NCBI GenBank assembly: GCA_014379345.1
Contig: JACMLY010000013.1
Location: forward strand, 1 to 34,940
Reading direction: 5' to 3'
From: Chitinophagaceae bacterium
GTDB taxonomy: Bacteria; Bacteroidota; Bacteroidia; Chitinophagales; Chitinophagaceae
DNA length: 34,940 nucleotides
Made by a program: the position numbers and the translations under genes. Every line of letters starts with the position of its first letter. Position 1 is the first letter of the stretch. Shown here piece after piece: positions 23,198-32,084 of this stretch. The notes beneath the pieces were generated by a model that did not search any database, was not told the DNA's origin, and worked only from the letters and a program-made list of their open reading frames with translations.

Positions 23198-23357
23198 ATA
23201 CATGTGATTTTTAAGGTAAACTGATAAGAGTTGTTCATGACCTAGTAATGAAAAAAACCATGCCATTCTGCAAAGGCAGTATGATCAATATTTAAAATGG
23301 GTAATTGAGGAATTAAACGGGACAGTAATAACCCGCGTTGAGAGCAAGCAGCCTCTG

Positions 23358-23975
23358 CTATTTTTTTCCTTTAATGGGTGTATTATCCTTCCAGCGCCAT
23401 AGGTGCAGGCACGCATAGGTGCGATAAGGACTCCATTTTGCTGAAATCCTCTGCATTTCCAGCTTAAGTTGTTTCTTGTCCTCTTTGTTCAAACGGTACA
23501 AACCAATCATCGCATTTTGAATGCCGAGATCATCTACTGCAAATACATCTTCCCTTCCCAATGCAAACATCAGTAACATTTCTGTGGTCCATTTACCGAC
23601 ACCTTTTATTTCGGTCAGGTATTCAACGAGCTCTTCATTGCTCATACGGTTCAGCTTTTTTAAGTTCAACCCTTTTTCCTCTGCAAATCTTGCAACATTA
23701 TGCACATAACTTGCTTTTGCATTAGATAAACCAATGGACCGGAGTTTTTCTAACGATATATCAAGTATCTGTTGCGGCGTTGGTTCTTTGTTTCCGAATA
23801 AATTCAAAAACCGGTTGTAAATAACGGTGGCTACTTTCGTTGACAACTGCTGGCTCATGATAGACGCACAGAGATAAATACAAATATTTTTTTTCTGCTT
23901 TAATTGAAATAAGTCATGCAGGCCGATCAGTTTTTTTAGCTTTTTATCTTTACTGAGATGAAGGGAATAATCCAT
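23358..23975 (-). CDS. DNA-3-methyladenine glycosylase, AlkA type
   Basis: This enzyme removes alkylated purines such as 3-methyladenine to start base excision repair. The 205-residue protein is a compact HhH-GPD glycosylase without the N-terminal AlkA domain. The HhH motif is YLTEIKGVGKWTTEMLLMF at 119-137, and the catalytic Asp is Asp149 in FAVDDLGI. The segment CASIMSQQLSTKVA at 36-49 is typical of the family. There are no cluster cysteines, which argues against an EndoIII/MutY type. No alkylation-response regulator is nearby. It lies 118 bases downstream of cysS on the same strand, and the gap holds no feature I can see. Confidence 0.9.
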   Translation of the reverse strand: MDYSLHLSKDKKLKKLIGLHDLFQLKQKKNICIYLCASIMSQQLSTKVATVIYNRFLNLFGNKEPTPQQILDISLEKLRSIGLSNAKASYVHNVARFAEEKGLNLKKLNRMSNEELVEYLTEIKGVGKWTTEMLLMFALGREDVFAVDDLGIQNAMIGLYRLNKEDKKQLKLEMQRISAKWSPYRTYACLHLWRWKDNTPIKGKK

Positions 23976-24093
23976 ACAGAGGGTTTAGGGGCTAAGAGAT
24001 AAAGGGATTGAAAAGAGACAAGAGAGGATTGGATTCTTTTGTATTAAACCTTTTGTAATAACTCAAATTCCATATCAAAATTCTGTTTGACTG

Positions 24094-25584
24094 TTACGCA
24101 AAAGTGTAGGACATACTTCCATCTTTATCATCTTTTAATAAGATACCCAATTCATGAAGCTGATTACGGATCTTATCGGAGGTAGTATAATCCTTTCGTC
24201 CCTTTGCTTCTTTGCGAATCTGGATTAGTAATTCCAACGCCCCACCGAGTTTATCATTGCCGGAAGAAGTTTCATCTTTCAGGCCCAGGATATTTTCAAG
24301 ATAATTTTTAAAATATGACTGAAGTAAATCCAATGTTCCACTACTGATTGCGCTGACGGATATATGTTTGTCTTTGATACTATTGATAACTGGGGTTAGA
24401 TCGAACATATTAGCGAGCACTTTGGCGGTATGAAAATCATCATTCATAAATTCATCCATTTCAAGTAGCTGCTTGCGTACTTTAGCATCCAATGCTTCAT
24501 CTTCCGGTTTTTCATCGCCACCATGAATTTTTTTCAAAACATCGTAGGCTTCCCATAAGCGTTTTAACCCCTTCTCGGCTGCCTGCAAAGCGTCGTTCCC
24601 AAAATCGAGTGTACTTCTATAATGTGTTTGCAGAATAAAAAAACGTATCGTCATCGGGCTGTACCCTTTTTGCAACAATGGATGATTGCCGCTAAACATT
24701 TCCGTGAGCCTGATCTGGTTGTTATAACTTTTACCCATCTTTCTACCATTCACCGTAATCATATTGTTATGTACCCAGTATCGTGCAGGTACATGTTTGT
24801 TGCAAATGGTACTTTGTGCAATTTCACTTTCATGATGTGGGAATAATAGATCCATTCCTCCACCATGTATATCGAATTGTTTACCCAGGTATTTGGTAGC
24901 CATAGCAGAACATTCTATGTGCCAGCCGGGAAAGCCTTCTCCCCAGGGACTTTGCCATCGCATAATATGCTCTGGAGGGGCTGATTTCCACAATGCAAAG
25001 TCCTGCCTGTTCCTTTTTTCATCCTGCCCTTCCAGATCGCGTGTTGTTTCAAGCAGATCATCGAGAATACGTCCGCTTAATTTGCCATAATTATAATTGG
25101 CTGCAAACTTTTTAACGTCAAAATAAACAGATCCGTTTACTTCATATGCATATCCTTCCTGCATGATCTCCTGAATCATGGTGATCTGCTCGATAATATG
25201 CCCTGTAGCTGTAGGTTCAATGCTTGGATCAAGATTGTTCAATTCGTGCATGGCCCAATGAAAAAGATTGGTGTACTTCTGAACCAATTCCATCGGTTCC
25301 AGTTTTTCTATCACCGCTTTTGTAGCGATCTTATCCTCAGCCTCCCTTCCCTCTTCTTCAAAATGACCGGCATCTGTGATGTTCCGAACATATCGAACCT
25401 TATATCCCAAATGCATCAGGTACCTGTAAACAACATCGAATGTAACGTAGGGGCGGGCATGTCCCAGATGGCTTTCGCCACTCACCGTAGGTCCACACAC
25501 GTAAATGCCTACATGACCAGGAGTAATTGGTTCAAAAACATCTTTATGCCTAGTATATGAATTATAAACCTTCAATGAGGACAT
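24094..25584 (-). CDS. cysS: Cysteinyl-tRNA synthetase
   Basis: CysS charges tRNA-Cys. The 496-residue protein has the class I signatures [20 protein letters not shown] at 30-49, with HLGH at 39-42, and KMGKS at 282-286 as the KMSKS loop. The zinc site that selects cysteine is formed by Cys30, Cys225 (WHIECSAM), His250 and Glu254 (LLFPHHESE). The DALR-type anticodon-stem domain follows (about 370-496). A stretch of about 20 residues near 432-445 ([16 protein letters not shown]) is a plausible loop. All known active-site residues are present. A -7 promoter box lies 30 bases upstream. Confidence 0.98.
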   Translation of the reverse strand: MSSLKVYNSYTRHKDVFEPITPGHVGIYVCGPTVSGESHLGHARPYVTFDVVYRYLMHLGYKVRYVRNITDAGHFEEEGREAEDKIATKAVIEKLEPMELVQKYTNLFHWAMHELNNLDPSIEPTATGHIIEQITMIQEIMQEGYAYEVNGSVYFDVKKFAANYNYGKLSGRILDDLLETTRDLEGQDEKRNRQDFALWKSAPPEHIMRWQSPWGEGFPGWHIECSAMATKYLGKQFDIHGGGMDLLFPHHESEIAQSTICNKHVPARYWVHNNMITVNGRKMGKSYNNQIRLTEMFSGNHPLLQKGYSPMTIRFFILQTHYRSTLDFGNDALQAAEKGLKRLWEAYDVLKKIHGGDEKPEDEALDAKVRKQLLEMDEFMNDDFHTAKVLANMFDLTPVINSIKDKHISVSAISSGTLDLLQSYFKNYLENILGLKDETSSGNDKLGGALELLIQIRKEAKGRKDYTTSDKIRNQLHELGILLKDDKDGSMSYTFA

Positions 25585-25615
25585 AGCTTGTAATTATCTT
25601 TCCGTAAAAATGATG

Positions 25616-25623
25616 CAAAAATA
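25616..25623 (-). promoter_or_regulatory. -7 box of the cysS promoter
   Basis: TATTTTTG on the minus strand matches TAnnTTTG and would start transcription near 25612, giving cysS a leader of about 28 bases. No clear -33 element is seen. Confidence 0.45.
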
Positions 25624-25676
25624 AATGTATCCGGCCAGTAAGTTATAAGAATAATAACACAGATCGGGGATCATTA

Positions 25677-26798
25677 TTATTTCAATAAAATATCGGCCAT
25701 GATGGGATAATGATCCGAATAAGGAACGTTGAATTTATTAAACCGGCTTATAGAAAGTGTTTTGTCGGCCAGTATGTAATCAATTCGGAGAGTAGGACCA
25801 AGTATGCGGAGCGTTTTACCAATGCCCGCTCCTTTGGCAATAAATGCATCCGTCAGATCTCCCCTGATCGTAAAATAAGTGTATGAGTTGGGAACATCGT
25901 TAAAATCGCCGCAGATGATTACAGGGTGCGGACTTTTATCGATCTCCTCCCGCACCTGTTCGGCCTGGCCACTGCGCGAGCGGTAGGCCCTTATGATCTT
26001 TGAAAGAATGGTTTTAGAAGCTTCCAGCGCATTATCGTCGGTGTTCGCGATGTTATTGATACCCTCATAATCTACAGGATTGAACCTGACCGATTGCAAA
26101 TGCGTGGTCATCAGGCGTATTATTTTTCCACCAACGCTGATGTCGGCGTAAACCAGGTTATCTGCGGCTGAATTCTGTTTGTAAGGGACAACAGCTGTGT
26201 CTGTGATCGGATGTTTTGAAAAAATAGCTACGCCCATCCTGTAGGCTCCCCGGTAACGGAAATAATGAGGTACAAAATAATAATAAGGATACCCCATTGC
26301 CTTAACCGCAGGAATATTTGGTTCATAAAAATTAGAAGTCTCGAATTCAAAAAATTCCTGCAGGCAAAGTATATCCGCATCCTGCGATTTTATTAATGCC
26401 AGCATCGCCTTGCGATGGCTTTGCCCTCCGTTTTTATGCTTATTCGCTTCGTCCCAACTGGATACGTTCCAGTTTAATACACGCAGGCTGTTCTCATGCC
26501 GGCTGTTATTTTCAGCGGAAGGCTTGCCAAAAGCAAAAAACACCGAAATCTGTTGCCAACTTACGATCAATGCAATAAGCGGTAGAAAAGCCCATTTTGA
26601 ACGAACGATGGCCCAAATAAAAATAAACGTGATCAATAGAACAAGCATCAATGGAAATCCCAAGCCCAGTACGGCTATTGGCCAGTATTTGCCAGCATTT
26701 AAGTAAGGAATAAAACAGGTAAGAAGGTATACGATAACCAATACGATGGTACAGGTTATAAAAAACCGCTTGGCAAATCTTTGTAAGGCTCCGGCCAT
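25677..26798 (-). CDS. Membrane-anchored EEP-family phosphohydrolase
   Basis: This 373-residue protein has three hydrophobic segments in its first 105 residues (FFITCTIVLVIVYLLTCF, IAVLGLGFPLMLVLLITFIF, FLPLIALIVSWQQISVFFAF). An endonuclease/exonuclease/phosphatase domain follows: LRVLNWNVSSW at about 124-134, ADILCLQEFFE with the metal-binding Glu, MTTHLQSV, VIICGDFNDVPNSYTY, and SDHYPIMADI at the end. These motifs are the metal and catalytic residues of the fold. The substrate may be a phospholipid, nucleic acid or other phosphodiester and cannot be told from sequence. It is 8 bases downstream of the rhomboid gene, so the two are probably co-transcribed. Confidence 0.88.
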   Translation of the reverse strand: MAGALQRFAKRFFITCTIVLVIVYLLTCFIPYLNAGKYWPIAVLGLGFPLMLVLLITFIFIWAIVRSKWAFLPLIALIVSWQQISVFFAFGKPSAENNSRHENSLRVLNWNVSSWDEANKHKNGGQSHRKAMLALIKSQDADILCLQEFFEFETSNFYEPNIPAVKAMGYPYYYFVPHYFRYRGAYRMGVAIFSKHPITDTAVVPYKQNSAADNLVYADISVGGKIIRLMTTHLQSVRFNPVDYEGINNIANTDDNALEASKTILSKIIRAYRSRSGQAEQVREEIDKSPHPVIICGDFNDVPNSYTYFTIRGDLTDAFIAKGAGIGKTLRILGPTLRIDYILADKTLSISRFNKFNVPYSDHYPIMADILLK

Positions 26799-26806
26799 TA
26801 TAAAAT

Positions 26807-27790
26807 TTAGTTATCTGCTTCGCTGGCGCGCTTCAGGATTTCCTTTTCCTCGTCGGTGAGGGAACGGTAACCGCGCTGATTGATTTTATCAAGAATGTCA
26901 TCAACACGCTTTTGAGTAATGTTTGGAATTTTTGTAAAAGGTTGGGTACCTTCCGTTTTATAGTAATAATTCTGACGGGCTGTCTTCTTCCATTCTTTTT
27001 TATCCGGATTGAAAAGATTGGCAACCCAATCAAAAAATTTATTGATCCAGCCACTCCAGTCGCTCCCTTTTTGCAATTGTTTAATGAACACAAATCCCAT
27101 AGCGGCTCCTGCCAGGTGAGCAATATGACCGCCCGTGTTACTCACTGGTATACTGGCGAAATCGATGATTATGAAAATGATCGTTAAGACCCACAACGGA
27201 ATGCCCCCGTTCAACATAGGAAATATGCGATAATTAGGTGCTAGTACAGTGGTGGCAATTGCAACCGCCATTACCCCGGCAGAAGCGCCTTCTAATGTGG
27301 TGCCTGCAACCGGAAGGCGGGGGATAATATTATATGTAAGAAGAAAAATGAGTGCACCAGCGAATCCGCCGTATAAGAAGATAGGGATCAGCTTACCATT
27401 GCCGGTAAGATCCTGCAGGATATATCCGAATGCCCAAAGCCAGAGAACATTTCCCAGAAAATGCCATACTCCGTCATGCATGAACATGTACGTAATAACC
27501 GTCCAAGGACGGGTAAGCAATGTATTGAGATTGGCCGGGAGATTAAACCAATTGAAGATATTTTGACGAAAAGCAATATCAAGTTCTGTCTCCGTCATCC
27601 CCGACATCCACAATGCAATCAGTATGAACTTAAAAATACAGAATACCACCGCCAATATGACCAGCAGAATAACAAGCGAGTTGCCGTCCTGACCCAGCAT
27701 CATCCTTTTTCTATAACGATCTTCTCTTAGCACGGAAAACTTTTTTATGAATTTACAAAACCATTTACAGAATTGGAATAATTCGGGCAA
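26807..27790 (-). CDS. Rhomboid intramembrane protease 1
   Basis: Rhomboids cleave membrane proteins within or near their transmembrane helices. The 327-residue protein has at least six hydrophobic helices between about 38 and 235. The catalytic dyad is Ser170 in TLEGASAGVMAV and His225 in GGHIAHLAGAAMGF, and the loop motif MFMHDGVWHFLGN is present at 102-114. The soluble C-terminal 90 residues (WKKTARQNYYYKTEGTQPFT to the end) include VDDILDKINQRGYRSLTDEE, a short motif often seen at the end of Bacteroidota rhomboids. The start is uncertain: ATG 27703 or 27700 (MMLGQDGNSLV) may be real and would drop 29-30 residues. Confidence 0.9.
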   Translation of the reverse strand: MPELFQFCKWFCKFIKKFSVLREDRYRKRMMLGQDGNSLVILLVILAVVFCIFKFILIALWMSGMTETELDIAFRQNIFNWFNLPANLNTLLTRPWTVITYMFMHDGVWHFLGNVLWLWAFGYILQDLTGNGKLIPIFLYGGFAGALIFLLTYNIIPRLPVAGTTLEGASAGVMAVAIATTVLAPNYRIFPMLNGGIPLWVLTIIFIIIDFASIPVSNTGGHIAHLAGAAMGFVFIKQLQKGSDWSGWINKFFDWVANLFNPDKKEWKKTARQNYYYKTEGTQPFTKIPNITQKRVDDILDKINQRGYRSLTDEEKEILKRASEADN

Positions 27791-27835
27791 ATGGAACAGT
27801 AAATTAACAGATAATCACTATTTATGTTGCCCTGA

Positions 27836-28534
27836 TCAATAAAAATTACTGCGGTTGTTTTTGTTCATTGTTTTTACAAGTATCAGCCCGAATAAAGCAC
27901 CGCCAATATGGGCAAAGTGGGCTACACCCCCTCCATATTTGGGATTGATACCCCCAAAAAGATCGAGCAGGATCAACCCGGTAATTAAATATTTTGCCTT
28001 GATAGGAATCGGGAGCGGAAATATCATTAAGGGGGTGTTTGGAAATAAATAAGCGAAGCCGGCAAATACCCCCATAACAGCTCCCGAAGCTCCCAAAGCA
28101 ATACCGTTGTAAATTGCTTCGGCACGCGCCCTGGCAACTCCCTCAGCTAGATTTCCCGCTGCAAATTGCTGGGTAATTATAGTTATTTCAACAAAATTTG
28201 CCAATAACTGGATAATGCCCGCGCCAATTCCACACAACATATAAAAAATAAAGAATCTCTTGGATCCCCATAGATTTTCCAGGGTAGAACCAAACATATA
28301 AAGCCCGAACATGTTAAAAAGAAGATGAAAAAAAGAACCAGGAGAATGAAGAAACATATGTGTTACAATTTGCCACAATCCAAACTCCGGTGATGCATGA
28401 TAATGCAATGATAAAGCGTAAATAAAGGGTTCTTTAAACGTTAGTTCCGCAACCCACATCAATGCATTAATGATAATCAGGTTTTTAATGACCGGAGGAA
28501 TAGGTTGAAAGCCACCCATACGTATCTGAGACAT
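27836..28534 (-). CDS. Rhomboid intramembrane protease 2
   Basis: A second rhomboid of 232 residues lies 45 bases upstream of the first. It has six hydrophobic segments, the loop block HMFLHSPGSFFHLLFNMFGL at 59-78, Ser150 in LGASGAVMGV and His209 in VAHFAHIGGALFG. So the serine-histidine dyad is intact. A loop of about 30 residues (VEITIITQQFAAGNLAEGVA and beyond, 115-142) sits before the catalytic helix. It has no cytosolic C-terminal domain, unlike paralogue 1. The two proteases probably act in the same membrane on different substrates, or one matures the other's targets (inference). Confidence 0.92.
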   Translation of the reverse strand: MSQIRMGGFQPIPPVIKNLIIINALMWVAELTFKEPFIYALSLHYHASPEFGLWQIVTHMFLHSPGSFFHLLFNMFGLYMFGSTLENLWGSKRFFIFYMLCGIGAGIIQLLANFVEITIITQQFAAGNLAEGVARARAEAIYNGIALGASGAVMGVFAGFAYLFPNTPLMIFPLPIPIKAKYLITGLILLDLFGGINPKYGGGVAHFAHIGGALFGLILVKTMNKNNRSNFY

Positions 28535-28594
28535 TCTATTTCTTTTTTTGAGTTGCTAAGATCGGAATGTTTGCCCGATTAACTAAAGCCTTAA

Positions 28595-30001
28595 CTATTT
28601 TTTCAGCTTCAGCTGTACAACGTTCTCAATATGGTGTGTATGCGGAAACATATCTACCGGCCTGATGGCCGTTACTTCGTACACGTCATTGAAAAGGTTC
28701 AGGTCCCTGGCCTGTGTGGCAGGATTGCAACTCACATACACAACTACCGGGGCACGCATCTCAGCGATCTTCTGAACCAATTTTTCGTGCATGCCTGCTC
28801 GTGGCGGATCCGTGATAATTACATCAGGTCTTCCTTGTTCCTTCACAAAATCATCATTACAGATATCTACTACATCGCCGTTAAAAAAATGAGCGTGCTG
28901 AATATGATTCAACCTGGCGTTTTCTTTTGCATCGTCGATTGCTTCTTTCACCGTCTCAATACCAACGATTTTTGCTGCCTGCCTGCTAACAAAAATGCCA
29001 ATACTCCCTGTTCCGCAATACAGATCATACACGTTTTCCTTTCCCGTCAGCTCCGCAAATTCCCTTGTAAGCTGGTACAACCTTTCAGCCTGTTCGGTAT
29101 TGGTTTGAAAAAATGATTTTGGTCCAATCCTGAATTGAAAATCTTCCAGCCATTCGGTTACGTATCCTTTTCCGTTGTACACCTGTGGCAACAGATCATA
29201 CAAACTATCATTCATCTTTGTATTGATGGTATAAAGAAGTGTAGTAACAGATGGGTACAGCCTGAGAATATGCTCTAATAATTTTTTCCTGTTGGTCTCA
29301 TCTTCATATCCAAAAATAATATTTACCATTATCTCACCTGTTCTACAGATCCGCACCTGCATGGTTCGCAAAAATCCTTCGTGATTCCGGATATCATAAA
29401 AAGAAAAATCATTTTCAAGAGCAAATTGTTTCACACTTAACCGTATCAGGTTGGTTGGCTCTGGCTGCAGGTGACATGTTCTGATGTCTACAACCTTATC
29501 AAAAATGCCCTTTGCATGAAAGCCAGCTACGTTTTGCCGGCTTGAAATCAGTGGATCATTCAATTCTTTCGGCAGAAGAAACCGCTTGTTGCCGAAAGTA
29601 TATTCAATCTTATTCCGATATAAGCGTGTTTTGGTGGCACCCACAATATCCTGCATGGCGGGCAGTGGAACTTTTCCTATCCTTTTCAGATTGTCAGCAA
29701 CCTGTTTTTGTTTGAATTGTAACTGTTTTTCGTAAGGCAGCATCTGCCACTGGCAACCGCCACAAATTCCAAAATGTTCGCAAAAGGGAACAACCCTGTC
29801 CGAAGAATATTCATGAAAACGAACTGCTGTGCCTTCGGCCCAATCCTTTTTATTTTTACCCAACCTTACATCCACAATATCACCGGGAACGACATCTTCA
29901 ATAAAAATCACTTTCCCATCTACTTTGGCAAGGGATTTCCCTTCGGCGGCATAGTCTTCAACCAGTAATTTTTCAACAACAATATTTTTCTTTTTCTTCA
30001 C
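28595..30001 (-). CDS. rlmD: 23S rRNA (uracil-1939-C5)-methyltransferase RlmD-type
   Basis: This enzyme methylates C5 of a uracil in 23S rRNA or tRNA, using SAM. The 468-residue protein has an N-terminal TRAM domain (about 5-62). The 4Fe-4S cysteines are Cys74, Cys80, Cys83 (CEHFGICGGC) and Cys176. The Rossmann SAM motif is DLYCGTGSIGIF at 326-337, then TDPPRAGMHEKL, and the catalytic Cys425 lies in VYVSCNPATQARDL. RlmD and the related RlmCD/TrmA family members are hard to separate by sequence alone. The start codon is GTG (30001). A -7 box at 30014-30007 puts the transcription start 2-3 bases before it, so the mRNA may be leaderless. Confidence 0.92.
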   Translation of the reverse strand: MKKKKNIVVEKLLVEDYAAEGKSLAKVDGKVIFIEDVVPGDIVDVRLGKNKKDWAEGTAVRFHEYSSDRVVPFCEHFGICGGCQWQMLPYEKQLQFKQKQVADNLKRIGKVPLPAMQDIVGATKTRLYRNKIEYTFGNKRFLLPKELNDPLISSRQNVAGFHAKGIFDKVVDIRTCHLQPEPTNLIRLSVKQFALENDFSFYDIRNHEGFLRTMQVRICRTGEIMVNIIFGYEDETNRKKLLEHILRLYPSVTTLLYTINTKMNDSLYDLLPQVYNGKGYVTEWLEDFQFRIGPKSFFQTNTEQAERLYQLTREFAELTGKENVYDLYCGTGSIGIFVSRQAAKIVGIETVKEAIDDAKENARLNHIQHAHFFNGDVVDICNDDFVKEQGRPDVIITDPPRAGMHEKLVQKIAEMRAPVVVYVSCNPATQARDLNLFNDVYEVTAIRPVDMFPHTHHIENVVQLKLKK

Positions 30002-30006
30002 GGTGG

Positions 30007-30014
30007 CAAAGATA
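30007..30014 (-). promoter_or_regulatory. -7 box of the rlmD promoter
   Basis: TATCTTTG on the minus strand matches TAnnTTTG. It lies only five bases before the GTG start codon, so the transcript would begin almost at the start codon. The upstream side overlaps the octamer repeat. Confidence 0.45.
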
Positions 30015-30046
30015 ATGTGCTAATGTGCTAATGTGCTAATGTGATG
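30013..30046. repeat. Tandem AATGTGCT octamers
   Basis: Three head-to-tail copies of an 8-nt unit AATGTGCT are followed by a partial fourth. A reverse-complement array (ATTAGCAC/ATTAGCAT-like units) lies at 30156-30194, so the two can fold together across the intergenic region. They occupy the upstream side of rlmD and the end of msrB. Confidence 0.7.
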
Positions 30047-30112
30047 GATTGATTGGGTTACGGAAAATAGGAATATAAAAAAGACTTACCCAGATAGTCA
30101 CGCCAAATAAGA

Positions 30113-30133
30113 AACCCAGACAATGTCTGGGTT
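30113..30133 (-). terminator. Possible terminator of msrB
   Basis: AACCCAGAC (30113-30121) and GTCTGGGTT (30125-30133) pair perfectly around AAT. Read on the minus strand the stem is followed by TTCTTATTT, a weak T tract. It lies 57 bases after the msrB stop. Confidence 0.5.
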
Positions 30134-30155
30134 ATAATACTCATTAATTTAACTG

Positions 30156-30194
30156 CATTAGCAAATTAGCATATCAGCTAATCAGCACATTAGC
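30156..30194. repeat. Inverted partner of the octamer array
   Basis: Five imperfect 8-nt units (ATTAGCAA, ATTAGCAT, ATCAGCTA, ATCAGCAC, ATTAGC) form the reverse complement of the array at 30013-30046. The last unit overlaps the msrB stop codon. Confidence 0.65.
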
Positions 30195-30759
30195 TTTTCT
30201 TCTCGTTGTATTTCTTCTCTGCATCCTTTGCTTTTTCAAAATCGAGTACTACACCATTGATACAATATCGCAGCCCGGTTGGAGGAGGACCATCTTCAAA
30301 TACGTGTCCTAAATGGCCTTTGCATCGCCCACATACCACTTCAGTTCTTGTCATACCATGAGTGTTATCCGGGGTATAAATGATACTTCCTTTTGAAATA
30401 GGCTCATAAAAACTTGGCCATCCGCATCCGCTTTCAAATTTCGTGTCGCTTTTGAACAATGCATTCCCACAGGCTGCGCAATAATAGGTGCCCACTTCTT
30501 TAGAATGTTCAAATTTGCTTGTCCCGGGTCGCTCTGTGCCTTTTTGCCGGGAAATATAATAGACTTCCTGCGGAAGTACCTTTTTCCATTCTTCCTCGCT
30601 CAACGTTACTTTTGAGGAATCGGAACGCGAATAAACCTTATTATCCTTTTTTGAATTATCCATAGTCGTTTGTTTTGTATTGGCAGATTGAGAATAACTG
30701 CATTGTTGTAATGAACTTACCAGCAACACCAGAACCAGGTTTAGAAAAATTTTTTTCAT
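30190..30759 (-). CDS. msrB: Lipoprotein methionine-R-sulfoxide reductase MsrB
   Basis: MsrB reduces methionine-R-sulfoxide in proteins. The 189-residue protein starts with a lipoprotein signal (MKKIFLNLVLVLLVSSLQQC, Cys20), so it acts in the periplasm or on the outer membrane. The catalytic domain has the zinc pairs CAAC and CGRC, the GCGWPSFYEPI block and the catalytic Cys in GLRYCINGVVLDF. The first 60 residues are a low-complexity linker (SANTKQTTMDNSKKDNK). ATG 30759 is better than a GTG two codons upstream; a -7 box TAAATTTG at 30785-30778 fits either. A thioredoxin or electron donor gene is not nearby. Confidence 0.93.
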   Translation of the reverse strand: MKKIFLNLVLVLLVSSLQQCSYSQSANTKQTTMDNSKKDNKVYSRSDSSKVTLSEEEWKKVLPQEVYYISRQKGTERPGTSKFEHSKEVGTYYCAACGNALFKSDTKFESGCGWPSFYEPISKGSIIYTPDNTHGMTRTEVVCGRCKGHLGHVFEDGPPPTGLRYCINGVVLDFEKAKDAEKKYNEKKS

Positions 30760-30777
30760 ATTCACTTATTGATTTTA

Positions 30778-30785
30778 CAAATTTA
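30778..30785 (-). promoter_or_regulatory. -7 box of the msrB promoter
   Basis: TAAATTTG on the minus strand matches TAnnTTTG. Transcription would start near 30774, 15 bases before ATG 30759. Confidence 0.45.
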
Positions 30786-30924
30786 CGTGGTTCCTGCTGG
30801 TTTAGATGTCAGTTTCGCGACAGAGCCAAGGCCTTAACATTCATTTGTATACTCTAAAATTCCAACGGTAAATGAAATTCAAGGTTCACCGAAAATTGTT
30901 AAAGGAATTTTAATATCCATCCTT

Positions 30925-30932
30925 TATATTTG
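30925..30932 (+). promoter_or_regulatory. -7 box of the adk promoter
   Basis: TATATTTG matches TAnnTTTG exactly, with a predicted leader of about 22 bases before the adk ATG at 30958. The -33 position is A-rich without TTTG. Confidence 0.5.
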
Positions 30933-30957
30933 TCGACTCACCAAGATTTGTAACCAA

Positions 30958-31539
30958 ATGTTCAACCTGATTTTATTCGGACCGCCTGGAAGCGGCAAGG
31001 GAACCCAGTCTGAAAGATTAATTGAAAAATACGGACTGATCCATCTTTCTACAGGCAATCTTCTCCGCGAGGAGATACAAAACCAGACCACCCTTGGCCT
31101 GGCAGCCAAGCGCTATATGGATCAGGGTCAGCTTGTTCCTGATGAAGTGGTGATTGGGATGATACGGTCCGCCCTTGACTCAAATCCGAAGGCGAAAGGA
31201 TTTCTTTTTGATGGGTTCCCCCGAACCGTAGCCCAGGCCGACGCGCTGGATACTCTATTAAAAGAAAAGAATACAGAGATTGCCGCAGTATTGGCTCTGA
31301 CCGTGAGCGAAAAAGAACTTATTGAACGATTATTAAACAGGGGTAAAACATCCGGAAGAACTGATGATACCAATGAAAGCATCATCCAGGCAAGGATTGC
31401 AGAATATGAAAACAAGACCGCAGCAGTGGCCAGATATTATGAAACTTTTGGTAAAGTGATCCGTGTTCATGGAGAAGGTTCTATTGATGATATATTTGAT
31501 CTGCTCTGTAAGGAAATTGATTTGAAAAAAGTGGCGTAA
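30958..31539 (+). CDS. adk: Adenylate kinase
   Basis: Adk interconverts ATP, ADP and AMP. The 193-residue protein is of the short-LID type. The P-loop GPPGSGKGTQ lies at 8-17. The AMP-binding region has STGNLLREE and FLFDGFPRTVAQADAL. The LID is compact (RLLNRGKTSGRTDDTNESI), without zinc cysteines. All arginines expected in the active site are present. A strong terminator follows. The neighbour is unrelated; in many Bacteroidota adk sits beside hpt or obg, whereas here obgE is 14 kb away. Confidence 0.97.
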   Translation: MFNLILFGPPGSGKGTQSERLIEKYGLIHLSTGNLLREEIQNQTTLGLAAKRYMDQGQLVPDEVVIGMIRSALDSNPKAKGFLFDGFPRTVAQADALDTLLKEKNTEIAAVLALTVSEKELIERLLNRGKTSGRTDDTNESIIQARIAEYENKTAAVARYYETFGKVIRVHGEGSIDDIFDLLCKEIDLKKVA

Positions 31540-31561
31540 AGCCATTTCCACCTGCTTTTAG

Positions 31562-31592
31562 AAGCTTCCGGATTCTTACGGAAGCTTTTTTA
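31562..31592 (+). terminator. Terminator of adk
   Basis: AAGCTTCCG (31562-31570) pairs perfectly with CGGAAGCTT (31579-31587) around 8 bases, followed by a T run. It starts 23 bases after the stop codon. Confidence 0.85.
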
Positions 31593-31619
31593 TTATCTTC
31601 AGTATTCAAGCTTAGCCAA

Positions 31620-32084
31620 ATGAATCAAGACAAGATCAATTTTCTAAAGAATGATTTTATTTTTTTATTGAAGCACCTGGCTCCTGATTCCCGCGGAACA
31701 TGGGGGGTAATGAACGGCCAGCAAATGGTTGAGCATTTTGTAGACGTGGTGAAGAATGCAAATGGAAAACTAAAATTGCCCATGGTCAATGAGGGCGAAA
31801 AATTGGAAAAAGCGAGGGCGTTTATGATGAGCGATAAACCATTCGCTGAAAATATAAAGAATCCATTCATCAGTGAAACACCTCCTGCCCCCAGGAAAGC
31901 TACCATGCAAGGCGCTATTGAAAAGCTGCAACAGGAACTCAATTATTTCTTCGAAGTATTCGAAAAAGATCCTGCACTTACAACCCAGAATGCTTTTTTC
32001 GGGGAACTGGATTTCGCCGGTAATGTTCACCTGTTACACAAACATGCAACGCATCATTTAAGACAATTTGGATTGGTGAAGTAA
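31620..32084 (+). CDS. DUF1569 / DinB-like protein
   Basis: The 154-residue protein fits the DUF1569 (DinB-like four-helix) family. The start DKINFLKNDFIFLLKHLAPD is followed by WGVMNGQQMVEHFVDVVKNA at about 28-47 and the C-terminal FAGNVHLLHKHATHHLRQFG. His39 and the His cluster HLLHKHATHHL (about 137-147) are placed like the metal ligands of DinB-fold proteins, which suggests a metal-dependent enzyme or a thiol-dependent transferase, but no substrate is known. It is isolated between the adk terminator and a convergent lipoprotein gene. Confidence 0.8.
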   Translation: MNQDKINFLKNDFIFLLKHLAPDSRGTWGVMNGQQMVEHFVDVVKNANGKLKLPMVNEGEKLEKARAFMMSDKPFAENIKNPFISETPPAPRKATMQGAIEKLQQELNYFFEVFEKDPALTTQNAFFGELDFAGNVHLLHKHATHHLRQFGLVK

